NCBI GenBank assembly: GCA_035457705.1
Contig: DATIBD010000091.1
Location: forward strand, 62,001-126,000
Direction: 5' to 3'
DNA length: 64,000 nucleotides
Source of the DNA: DASPGQ01 sp035457705
GTDB taxonomy: Bacteria; Acidobacteriota; Vicinamibacteria; Marinacidobacterales; SMYC01
The notes under the pieces were generated by a model that searched no databases, was not told the DNA's origin, and was given only the letters and a program-made list of their open reading frames with translations. A program made the position numbers and the translations under genes. Positions 33,439 through 41,138 of the stretch are shown here, piece after piece. Position 1 is the first letter of the stretch, and each line of letters starts with the position of its first letter.

Positions 33439-35247
33439 TTATCTTGCGCCCCGTCCCGGTTCAACGACCGCCGAAGCCATTTCCTGGTCCTTGTATTGGA
33501 GCTGGTACAGCCGATGGTAGATGCCTTGCAGTGAAAGGAGCTCCTGATGGGTTCCGATCTCTCGGATATGGCCCTTGTGGAGCACGACGATGCGGTCGGC
33601 CCGTTGAATCGTCGAAAGACGATGTGCGATCACGATGCTCGTGCGATTTGCCAGCAGCTTCTCGAGGGCCTCCCGGACGAGGATCTCGGTGTGGGTATCT
33701 ACACTCGACGTCGCTTCGTCGAGAACGAGTATCTCCGGGTCGTGCACCAGCGCCCGCGCAAAGGAAACGAGCTGCTTCTGACCCGATGAGAGTGCCGACC
33801 CTCGCTCCCTCACCTCGGTCTCGAGCCCTCGCGGCAGAGTCGCGAGGAACTCGTTCAGGTTGACCGCCGCCGCCGCATCGGCAACGGCTTCGTTGGTGAT
33901 CTCATGATCGCCGAGACGTATGTTCGACGCAATCGTGCCGGAGAACAGATGGACGTCCTGAAGCACGATGCCGAAGCGACGCCTCAACGCGGTTAGTTCC
34001 CACTCGCGAACGTCCAGACCGTCGACCACGACCCTCCCGCGTTGAACGTCGTAGAACCTGAGCAGGAGGCTCGTCAAGGTCGTTTTGCCCGCACCGGTAT
34101 GGCCGACGATGGCGACCGTCTCTCCTCGACCCACCTCGAGCTCGATGTCTTGGAGGACCCAGTTCTCGCCCTTGTAAGCGAACCAGACATCCTCGAAACC
34201 GAGCGTTCCCGCCCCCGAGATCGCCCGAGGACTGCCTTCGGGTGAGGAAACGGTGACCTCGGCGTCCAGCAGCTTGAATATCCGCTCCGAAGAAGCCATT
34301 GCGCCCTGGAGAATGTTGAATTTCTCGGAAAGATCGCTAATGGGCCGATAGAAGCTCTCCGAGTACTGAATGAACGCGACGAGGCCTCCCAGAGTGAGCG
34401 TTCCGAGAAGGATCTGACCACCGCCGTACCAGATGACGAGACCGATCGCGATCGCCCCGAGCACCTCGACGACGGGATAGAAGATCGCGTAGTGGAGGAT
34501 CGACTCGATGTTCGCATCGGTGTGTTGTCGATTGAGCTCGGTGTACTGCGCTCCCTTGCGATCCTCTTGGCAAAAGAGCTGAACCACCTGCATCCCCACG
34601 ATGTTCTCCTGGATGAACGCGTTCAGTGCGGCGATACGAGTTCGAACCTTTCGATAGACGGTGCGCACCCGTCGCTTGAAGATGATCGTGACCGCGAAGA
34701 GCGCGGGGAGTACCGTGAAGGTGACGAGCGCGAGGCGCCAATCGAGATACAAGAGCACGATCATGATGCCGAGAAGCATGAAGACGTCGCCGAAAATCGT
34801 GACCACCCCGGAAGTGAAGAGCTCGTTCAGGGCGTCTACATCGGTGGTGACGCGGGTCACGAGACGTCCCACCGGGTTCTTGTCGAAGAAAGCGGGATGA
34901 AGGCTCTGGAGATGACCGAAAATCTCTCCTCGCATATCCTTCATCACGCGAAAACCCGCAAGGTTCATGATGTAGACCTGGCCGAAGGAGATCGCGAACT
35001 GGAGCACCAGCGCCAGGACGTAGAGGCCGGCGATCGCGTTCAGACCGGCGAGATCGCCGGTCGCGATGTAGTCGTCGATGGCCACCTTCGTTAGGAACGG
35101 ACCGACCAGTTTCAGCGCGGCCGCGGAGACGACGAGAACGAACGAGACCACGACGTGGAGCTTGTAGGGCCTCAGGTAGGTCAAAAGCCGCCGCATGAGG
35201 CGGCCGTCGTAGACCTTCCCGAGGGCCTCTTCTTCCTGAAACGACAT
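33439..35247 (-). CDS. ABC exporter half-transporter, consensus ATPase site
   Basis: 602 residues: a six-helix transmembrane domain (about 1-320) and an ATPase domain with GHTGAGKTT (Walker A), SSGQKQL (signature, here SSGQ rather than SGGQ), and ILVLDEATSS (Walker B with the catalytic glutamate). The order is that of a homodimeric or heterodimeric exporter such as MsbA, LmrA or YheH. It is separated from a second half-transporter by 168 bp. That partner has an aspartate in place of the glutamate, so together they likely make one heterodimer. The substrate is unknown. Confidence 0.9.
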   Translation of the reverse strand: MSFQEEEALGKVYDGRLMRRLLTYLRPYKLHVVVSFVLVVSAAALKLVGPFLTKVAIDDYIATGDLAGLNAIAGLYVLALVLQFAISFGQVYIMNLAGFRVMKDMRGEIFGHLQSLHPAFFDKNPVGRLVTRVTTDVDALNELFTSGVVTIFGDVFMLLGIMIVLLYLDWRLALVTFTVLPALFAVTIIFKRRVRTVYRKVRTRIAALNAFIQENIVGMQVVQLFCQEDRKGAQYTELNRQHTDANIESILHYAIFYPVVEVLGAIAIGLVIWYGGGQILLGTLTLGGLVAFIQYSESFYRPISDLSEKFNILQGAMASSERIFKLLDAEVTVSSPEGSPRAISGAGTLGFEDVWFAYKGENWVLQDIELEVGRGETVAIVGHTGAGKTTLTSLLLRFYDVQRGRVVVDGLDVREWELTALRRRFGIVLQDVHLFSGTIASNIRLGDHEITNEAVADAAAAVNLNEFLATLPRGLETEVRERGSALSSGQKQLVSFARALVHDPEILVLDEATSSVDTHTEILVREALEKLLANRTSIVIAHRLSTIQRADRIVVLHKGHIREIGTHQELLSLQGIYHRLYQLQYKDQEMASAVVEPGRGAR

Positions 35248-35415
35248 TATTTAGTGCTCACTCGCCTCTTCGGCTCGTTCGCTCCCCTCGCTCCTCGCTC
35301 GGGGAGGACGGCCGGATTCCCGCGGCCCACGCCTTCGCTTCGCTTCGGCGTGACCGCTTCCTCCCGGCCGGCTCGCTTCGCTCGCACAAATGCGTTGCAG
35401 TTTCTCATCACGCGG
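35248..35415. repeat. Low-complexity spacer between ABC genes
   Basis: A GC-rich stretch of CGCTTCGCTTCG and CTCGCTCC units. CACGCC (35328-35333) pairs with GGCGTG (35347-35352). The 15-mer GCTCGCTTCGCTCGC (35371-35385) recurs in reverse at 9532-9546. No gene is seen. Confidence 0.45.
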
Positions 35416-37149
35416 CTAAATCCTCTCGAGCTCTTCTTCCAACAGCTGCTTTCGATGAAGGCTCGCGTAGAGGCCCTCCCTCTCGACGAGCTCGTCGTGG
35501 CGTCCGCTTTCCACGATCCGGCCAGCGTCGAGAACGTAGATGACATCCGCACTCTTGACCGTACTGATACGGTGAGACACCAGGAGCGTCGTTCGCTCCC
35601 GCAACACCTCGGAGAGCTCTCTCAAGATGCGCTCCTCGGTCTCCGTGTCCACGGCGGACAGGACGTCATCGAGAATCAAGATCGGCGGATCGACGAGCAG
35701 GGCGCGCGCGATGGTCGCTCTTTGTCGCTGTCCGCCAGAGAGCGTAATGCCGCGCTCGCCCACCAGAGTTCGGTAGCCGTCGGGGAACTCGGCGATGTCG
35801 GAGTCGAGCCCCGCCCGGGTCGACGCCCTGGCGATCTCTTCCGGCGAAGCGTCGGAGCGGCCGAAGGCGATATTGTCCGCGACTGACTCGGAAAACAGAA
35901 AGCTTTCCTGAGGGACGAAGCCCACCGCGCGACGCACCGTCTCGAGCGAGAGAGACCTTACGTCATGTCCATCGATCAGGACGGCACCTTCGGAGACATC
36001 GTACAGACGAGGAACGAGGCTCGCGAGGGTCGTCTTGCCCGATCCGGTCCGGCCGACAAAAGCGACGGTTTGACCCGGCTCGATGACGAGATCGACTCCT
36101 TCGAGGACGCGGTGACCGTTGTACTGGAACGACACGTTCCTGAGCTCGATGCGACCGCGGAGAGGGCCGGCGACGTCTTCCGGGCCGTCTACGATATCGG
36201 GAGCCGTGTCCAGAACGGCCACGATGCGCTTCATCGAGGCCGCGCCCCGCTGATAAATATTGACGACCCAGCCAAAGGCGATCATGGGCCAAGTCAGCAT
36301 GGCCAGATACGCGAAGAACGCGACGAGCTCGCCTAGCGTCATCCGTCCCTGCACCACCATGCGCCCGCCCCACCAGAGAACGAGCGCGGAACCGAACCCG
36401 ATTAGAGCGGCGAGCAAAGGGTAGAAAGCACCCCAGAGCCTCACCAGCCTCATGTTTCGGCGGAAAAAGTCCTCGTTCTCAATGTCGAAACGCGAAATCT
36501 GGTCGGCTTCCTGCGTGTAAGCTTTTATGACCCGCATCCCCGACACGTTCTCCTGGACGAGTGTCGAGATGTCGCTCATCTTTTCTTGAATCGCCTCGAA
36601 TCGTTTGTGGATAACGGCACCGAACTTCTTAACCGCCAGCGAGACGAGCGGCATCAGCGTGAGCGAGACGAGAGTCAGCTCCCAACTGATCGCCAGCATG
36701 AAGACGAGGGCACCGACGGTAATCGTGATGGTCTCGGCCGGATACATGATTCCGGGTCCGAGCACCATGCGGACGGCGCCGATGTCGTTCGAGGCCCGAG
36801 ACATGAGATCCCCGGTTCTCCATTTCTGAAAGAACGTGGGGCTCATCCGCTGCAGATGGCCGAAAAAGTCTTCCCTCAGATCGAACTCGACCCAGCGAGA
36901 CACTCCGATGAGATGCTTCCGCATCCAGAAACGAAAGAACCCCTCGACGACCGCTAGGCCCACGATGAGGCCACCGTAGAAGGCGAGCTTCCGAACCGTC
37001 ACCTCGACGGTGAGATCGTCGACGGTGCGTTGAAGGACTTGAGGTGCGAGAACGGCCGCGGCCTTCGCGAGCAGAAGGGCGCCCATCCCGAGCAGCATCG
37101 GTGTCGGGTAACGCTTGATGTAGGGCAGGAGCCGTTTGAGCTCGCTCAT
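35416..37149 (-). CDS. ABC exporter half-transporter with degenerate ATPase site
   Basis: 577 residues: transmembrane domain (about 1-320) with RHEFDLREDFFGHLQ-type helix, then an ATPase domain with GRTGSGKTT, ERGITLSGGQRQRATIARALL and ILILDDVLSAVD. The residue after the Walker B aspartate is aspartate, not the catalytic glutamate. The YheI and TM287 subunits of heterodimeric exporters have the same change. The neighbouring gene supplies the intact site. Start ATG 37149 was chosen for domain length; GTG 37185 is closer to the TATACT box and possible. Confidence 0.87.
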   Translation of the reverse strand: MSELKRLLPYIKRYPTPMLLGMGALLLAKAAAVLAPQVLQRTVDDLTVEVTVRKLAFYGGLIVGLAVVEGFFRFWMRKHLIGVSRWVEFDLREDFFGHLQRMSPTFFQKWRTGDLMSRASNDIGAVRMVLGPGIMYPAETITITVGALVFMLAISWELTLVSLTLMPLVSLAVKKFGAVIHKRFEAIQEKMSDISTLVQENVSGMRVIKAYTQEADQISRFDIENEDFFRRNMRLVRLWGAFYPLLAALIGFGSALVLWWGGRMVVQGRMTLGELVAFFAYLAMLTWPMIAFGWVVNIYQRGAASMKRIVAVLDTAPDIVDGPEDVAGPLRGRIELRNVSFQYNGHRVLEGVDLVIEPGQTVAFVGRTGSGKTTLASLVPRLYDVSEGAVLIDGHDVRSLSLETVRRAVGFVPQESFLFSESVADNIAFGRSDASPEEIARASTRAGLDSDIAEFPDGYRTLVGERGITLSGGQRQRATIARALLVDPPILILDDVLSAVDTETEERILRELSEVLRERTTLLVSHRISTVKSADVIYVLDAGRIVESGRHDELVEREGLYASLHRKQLLEEELERI

Positions 37150-37197
37150 TGGGAGATAGGCACTTCGAAGCCCCCGTTTCGACACGGGGAACGATGC

Positions 37198-37203
37198 AGT
37201 ATA
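37198..37203 (-). promoter_or_regulatory. -10 box TATACT for the ABC exporter pair
   Basis: On the minus strand TATACT ends 12 nt before a GTG at 37185, consistent with a short-leader transcript. No good -35 is evident. Confidence 0.4.
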
Positions 37204-37339
37204 GCAACCCTTGAATCACCGGCCATGGGCGGCCGTCCAACGAAGCTCGAAAGAAGAAGGCGGGGCCGCTAGGGGATGCGGCCGGCATGGAGTGCTAGAA
37301 GAGTGTGGTGAGTTTACGAATGTGAGGATTTCAGGAAGT

Positions 37340-37370
37340 GGAAACAAGGAACGGGGGAATCCCCCGTTCC
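37340..37370 (-). terminator. Intrinsic terminator of the pilin gene
   Basis: GGAACGGGGG (37348-37357) pairs perfectly with CCCCCGTTCC (37361-37370) with a 3-nt loop; on the minus strand the stem is followed by TTGTTTCC. The position is 20 bp after the pilin stop. Confidence 0.85.
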
Positions 37371-37388
37371 GATTCCGAAATGTCTGCT

Positions 37389-37559
37389 CTATGGAACCAC
37401 CAGGGCGTTAGCCATGGCGGTGAATATGTTGATCACCGCCTGCGAAATGTTCGGGAGAGCAAGGGCAATGGCGAGAGCCACCATAACGAGCATGAGCGCA
37501 TACTCGACCGCCGTCGGTCCGTCTTCCTCCCTGAAGAACCGAATGATCTGCTGCTTCAT
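37389..37559 (-). CDS. flp: Flp/Fap-type pilin
   Basis: 56 residues, below common length cut-offs. The N-terminus MKQQIIRFFREEDGPTAVEYAL matches class IVb Flp prepilins, with processing expected at the GPTAVEYA motif (glutamate at +5) and a following hydrophobic helix (MLVMVALAIALALPNI). Flp pilins form Tad pili for attachment. No tad/cpa machinery is in the window. AAGGAG precedes the ATG by 10 nt. Expression appears to depend on the sigma54 promoter upstream, and a strong terminator follows, so this is a monocistronic unit. Confidence 0.9.
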   Translation of the reverse strand: MKQQIIRFFREEDGPTAVEYALMLVMVALAIALALPNISQAVINIFTAMANALVVP

Positions 37560-37652
37560 CACGTGTCACTCCTTCTATCTGCATTTTGATGCGCTCTGAA
37601 TCGCACCATCGAGCGTTGGGCCGATACTCTCAGTAGACGTCTCTTCTTCAAA

Positions 37653-37667
37653 GCAAGCGCCGTGCCA
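37653..37667 (-). promoter_or_regulatory. Sigma54 promoter (-24/-12)
   Basis: On the minus strand TGGCAC at 37667-37662 is followed by five bases and TTGC at 37656-37653, an exact TGGCAC-N5-TTGC consensus. Transcription would begin near 37641, about 80 nt before the flp ATG. Confidence 0.8.
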
Positions 37668-37683
37668 GACGAGAGATACGGCA

Positions 37684-37696
37684 TAAGTTATTGATT
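37684..37696 (-). promoter_or_regulatory. IHF-type site
   Basis: On the minus strand AATCAATAACTTA matches the IHF consensus WATCAANNNNTTR at every defined base. It lies between the sigma54 promoter and the upstream half-sites, about 49 nt upstream of the predicted start. Confidence 0.6.
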
Positions 37697-37699
37697 TTA

Positions 37700-37747
37700 T
37701 GTAATGTTACACCTGTCCTTGATGGAGTTCTCTCCTATCTGGTGTAA
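37700..37747. promoter_or_regulatory. Possible activator sites (TGTAA half-sites)
   Basis: TGTAA (37700-37704) and TTACA (37707-37711) form a 5-bp inverted repeat with a 2-bp gap. A further half-site, TGTAA, lies at 37743-37747. TTACACC and GGTGTAA also form a 7-bp inverted pair. The spacing (about 60 to 105 nt upstream of the start) fits binding sites of a sigma54 activator. Confidence 0.5.
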
Positions 37748-37908
37748 GTGCTAGGGTTAAAGTCCATTCAAAACAACAGGATACACTGTGGGCGCCATCT
37801 GTCTGGACTCATCCGGACAAGCTGGCGGAAGTCGGCAGAAGGATTTATTCGAGAATGAGTTAGCGGACCCACACCGCCCGGACGGATACGACGGCGGAGG
37901 CGAACGGG

Positions 37909-39879
37909 CTAACGATGCCCCGTCTCGATCGCGTTCGCTCGCTCGTCGACGACGGATTGATAAGACACGTCGCCGAGACTGCGGTAGAGCTCGAGCGCTT
38001 CGAGACGCTGTCCCCCCTCTTCGAGGGCACGAGCGCGGTCGTAAACGAGATCCGATGCATCGTAGGGGGCTTGGTCGTCGATCTCGCCAACGGCGCGACG
38101 GAAGGCTTCCGCGGCATCGGCGAAATCTTTCTCTTGGAACAGCCGCAGACCGCGCTCGAGCTTCGTTTCGTCCCGTTCCGACAAAACGCCTCGACGGTAG
38201 TATTGGGGGGCCCCCTCGATGTCATCGACGAGCGCGTTTCGGCCCTCCACGAGCACGCCGTCGATGATCCGCGCCTCACAGCTTTCGTAGCGGACTTCCC
38301 CGCCAGCGACGAGCTTCAGACCATGGCAGTCCGCCTCTCCCGCGAAATGGAACACCGGACCCTCGTCCAAGATGTCCACGCCGAGAGGCGCCTCCTCGGC
38401 CCCCACCCAGACGAGCTCGAGGTCGGCCCCACTGTCTTCGAGCAGGAAGTTGAAGTGGCGCAAACCCTCGTCGGTGTAATAAGAGCGCTGGAGGGCGACG
38501 CGCGGACTCTTGACGGCTGAGTAGAACACTCCCACATTCTCGGATGCCGTGCGTCGGACCTTCGGGTCGAGGACTTTCGAACGTTCGAGAAGCGTGTCCG
38601 CGACCCTTTCCCCCAGGAGCTCGAGAGCCCGGTTCTTCGCCCCGTGGGCGCCCTCTAGCCGCGACAGAGCCTGGAGAAGCTCGATGCCGAGCGCCCGGCT
38701 CTCACCACCACTCGCCCCCCGTATTACGCGCTGGGCAAGCCGGCCGAGCTCGGCGTAGAGGTCGTCGAGAGGCGCCGGGCCGGCCTCGAGTCGGTCGACC
38801 CGTTCAATCCAGTCGAATAGCGTACGATATTCGTTGACCTGACGCTCGAGGGTGACGATCGGTTGACCCCGCGCTTCGCGCTCTTCCCGGGAAAGGCCCG
38901 GCTCGGCGACCAGCCCCAGGCATTTCTCCACGAGCGGGCGAAGGTCCCCTTCGGGCAGCATCGGCAGCCGAATCTGGGAGAGCCCTCCACGCGCCACGAT
39001 CCGGATCTCCCCGCCATCGAGGAACTCCAACGCGGCGGGAAGCGAGCCGCGCTTCCCCACGGCAACGGGCATTCCGAGAAGACGCACGATTCGTCGGGCC
39101 ACGGGCAGATCGGCTTCGTCCACGAAGGCCACGACCTCGATCGGGATCCCCTGTCGGCTCAGTAAAGCGACCGGGCGGGTAATCGCGTCGAGCTCCTCGC
39201 TGCACCGGCCGCAGCTTTCTTCGGGCGTGTAGACGACGAGAAGACTTCCGCTTCGAGCGAGCTCACCGGTTACGAGCGTTCCCCCGTCGGTGACCGCCGA
39301 TATCTCCGGAAAAGCACCCTCGAGGAGCTCCACTTCACCAAGCTCCGGAGCGAGCTTCACGAAGCGGCGCCGGTCGACACTCGCATCGAGAGCGTTTCGA
39401 GAGCGGAAAGCGCCCGTATCCAGAAGAGCCGTCTCCACGGCCGCCGACTCCGCACCGGACGTCAAGTAGGCATCGAGCAGCAGCTCGACCCGCTCCTCTA
39501 CGCTCAGGTCCGGATCATCCGCCATCAAGAGGAGCGTCTCCTCCGACGGTGCGCGCCGGTAAGCTTTTCGAGCCGCTCGCCACTTCTCCTGCGCCGATAG
39601 CGCGTCGCCGAGCACGCGAAAATATCGAGAGCGCCTGTCCCGATAACGCTGGCGCGCTTCCAGGATCATTTCCTCGAAGAGAAGCCCCTTGTCGGGACGT
39701 GATTCGATCTCCTCCTCGGGAACGAACCGGAGAGAAAGCTCGAGCGCTTCACGAGCCGATTCTTCGGCCGACCGGCCGTCGCCGGTCTCGAGATGGACCC
39801 TGGCGCGCTCGTAGGCGGCCTCGGCCGCGCGCGGCTGAGCCGAAAGAGTCAGCAGGAGAAGTTGGGCAGGGGTCAGCAA
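37909..39879 (-). CDS. Exported TPR/thioredoxin-like protein
   Basis: 656 residues. A short hydrophobic start (MLTPAQLLLLTLSAQ) suggests export. Helical repeats fill about 15-150. A thioredoxin-like segment around 170-300 reads LVTGELARSGSLLVVYTPEESCGRCSEELDAI, with a CGRC redox pair. Further helices and a C-terminal TPR unit (GLRLFQEKDFADAAEAFRRAVGEIDDQAPYDASDLVYDRARALEEGGQRLEALELYRSL) follow. The TTG start lies 2 bp after the aminotransferase stop, so the two are co-transcribed. The combination of TPR and CxxC suggests a periplasmic redox or assembly role; I do not recognise a named family. Its end is 349 bp before flp. Confidence 0.65.
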   Translation of the reverse strand: MLTPAQLLLLTLSAQPRAAEAAYERARVHLETGDGRSAEESAREALELSLRFVPEEEIESRPDKGLLFEEMILEARQRYRDRRSRYFRVLGDALSAQEKWRAARKAYRRAPSEETLLLMADDPDLSVEERVELLLDAYLTSGAESAAVETALLDTGAFRSRNALDASVDRRRFVKLAPELGEVELLEGAFPEISAVTDGGTLVTGELARSGSLLVVYTPEESCGRCSEELDAITRPVALLSRQGIPIEVVAFVDEADLPVARRIVRLLGMPVAVGKRGSLPAALEFLDGGEIRIVARGGLSQIRLPMLPEGDLRPLVEKCLGLVAEPGLSREEREARGQPIVTLERQVNEYRTLFDWIERVDRLEAGPAPLDDLYAELGRLAQRVIRGASGGESRALGIELLQALSRLEGAHGAKNRALELLGERVADTLLERSKVLDPKVRRTASENVGVFYSAVKSPRVALQRSYYTDEGLRHFNFLLEDSGADLELVWVGAEEAPLGVDILDEGPVFHFAGEADCHGLKLVAGGEVRYESCEARIIDGVLVEGRNALVDDIEGAPQYYRRGVLSERDETKLERGLRLFQEKDFADAAEAFRRAVGEIDDQAPYDASDLVYDRARALEEGGQRLEALELYRSLGDVSYQSVVDERANAIETGHR

Positions 39880-39881
39880 GG

Positions 39882-41066
39882 TCAGCCCGAAAGCCTCGCG
39901 AGCCTTTCTGCCGCAGCAGCGAGAGTCTCGTTCCGCTTGCAGAAGGTAAATCTGAGCTTTTGCTTCCCGTCTTCCCGACGATGGTAGAAGCTCGAGCCTG
40001 GAACCGCGGCGACCCCGACCCGTTCCACGAGATGGCGGGCAAAAGCCACGTCGTCGGAAAAACCGAAACTCGATATGTCCGTCATGATGTAATAAGCGCC
40101 TTCCGGCCGATAGCAGCGAAACCCGGCCGCGTTCAGGCTCGAAAGGAGCCGATCGCGGCGGGCCTGGTAGTCGCTCGCGAGTCTCTCGTAATAACTTTCG
40201 GGAAGCGTCAAGGCAACCGCCGCAGCCTCTTGAAGCGGCGCCGCGGCACCTACGGTGAGAAAGTCATGCACTTTGCGGATTGCGTCGGTCAACGTATCCG
40301 GGGCGATGGCCCAACCGACTCGCCAGCCGGTGAGGGAATAGGTCTTGGATAAACTGTTGATGGTTACGGTTCGGTCCGACATCCCGTCGATCGTGGCCAT
40401 GGGAATGTGCCGGGCGCCGTCGTAAAGAATATGCTCGTAGATCTCATCGGTCACGGCGACCACACCCCACTTCTGGCACTGCGCCGCGATGGCCTCGAGC
40501 TCACCGCGAGAGTAGATCTTTCCCGTGGGGTTGTTCGGCGTATTAATAATGATTGCGCGGGTGCGTTCGTTGAAAGCGGACTCGAGCTCGGCGGGATCGA
40601 TATGAAAATCCGGCTCGTGAAGCGTCACGTAGCGCGGCACGGCGCCCGATAGGATGGCATCTGGCCCGTAGTTCTCGTAAAAGGGCTCGAAGACGATCAC
40701 TTCGTCGCCGGGATCGACCAGGGCAAGCATCGCCGACATCATGGCTTCGGTCGAACCGCACGTAACCGTCAGATGTCGCTCGGGGTCGACCTCGAGTCCA
40801 TAGACTCGGTGGTAGCGCGCCGATACGGCATCTCGTAAACGCTTCGCCCCCCAGGTAATCGCGTACTGGTTGACGTCCGCACGTATGGCGGCCACCGCGG
40901 CTTCCTTGATCGCATCGGGAGCGCTGAAATCGGGAAACCCCTGAGCCAGGTTGATGGCATCGTACTTCTGAGCGAGGCGCGTCATCTCTCGGATGACCGA
41001 CTCGGTGAACCGAGCGGCCTTGCGCGAAGCCCGTACCACTCCCGCCTGTTGCACCTTATCGGTCAT
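39882..41066 (-). CDS. PLP-dependent aminotransferase, class I/II
   Basis: 394 residues. Fold type I markers are clear: NLAQGFPDFSAPDAI, INTPNNPTGKIYSR, VTDEIYEHILYDG, and SLSKTYSLTGWRVGWA with the lysine that binds PLP. The segment FPDF near the start and the overall length resemble kynurenine/methionine aminotransferases (YbdL, CCBL type). The donor amino acid is unknown. The downstream TPR gene starts 2 bp later. Its own start is the ATG at 41066. Confidence 0.92.
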   Translation of the reverse strand: MTDKVQQAGVVRASRKAARFTESVIREMTRLAQKYDAINLAQGFPDFSAPDAIKEAAVAAIRADVNQYAITWGAKRLRDAVSARYHRVYGLEVDPERHLTVTCGSTEAMMSAMLALVDPGDEVIVFEPFYENYGPDAILSGAVPRYVTLHEPDFHIDPAELESAFNERTRAIIINTPNNPTGKIYSRGELEAIAAQCQKWGVVAVTDEIYEHILYDGARHIPMATIDGMSDRTVTINSLSKTYSLTGWRVGWAIAPDTLTDAIRKVHDFLTVGAAAPLQEAAAVALTLPESYYERLASDYQARRDRLLSSLNAAGFRCYRPEGAYYIMTDISSFGFSDDVAFARHLVERVGVAAVPGSSFYHRREDGKQKLRFTFCKRNETLAAAAERLARLSG

Positions 41067-41138
41067 CGGTTAATGCTTCGACACCTGCTCGAACGATCGT
41101 AGGGTTTAGGGCCGTCCGCCCGAGCGGCGATTCACCGA

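Noticed and set aside
35371..35385. CGCTTCGC-type repeats read as a CRISPR array
   Set aside because: Units are short, irregular and without equal spacers. No cas gene is present anywhere in the window.
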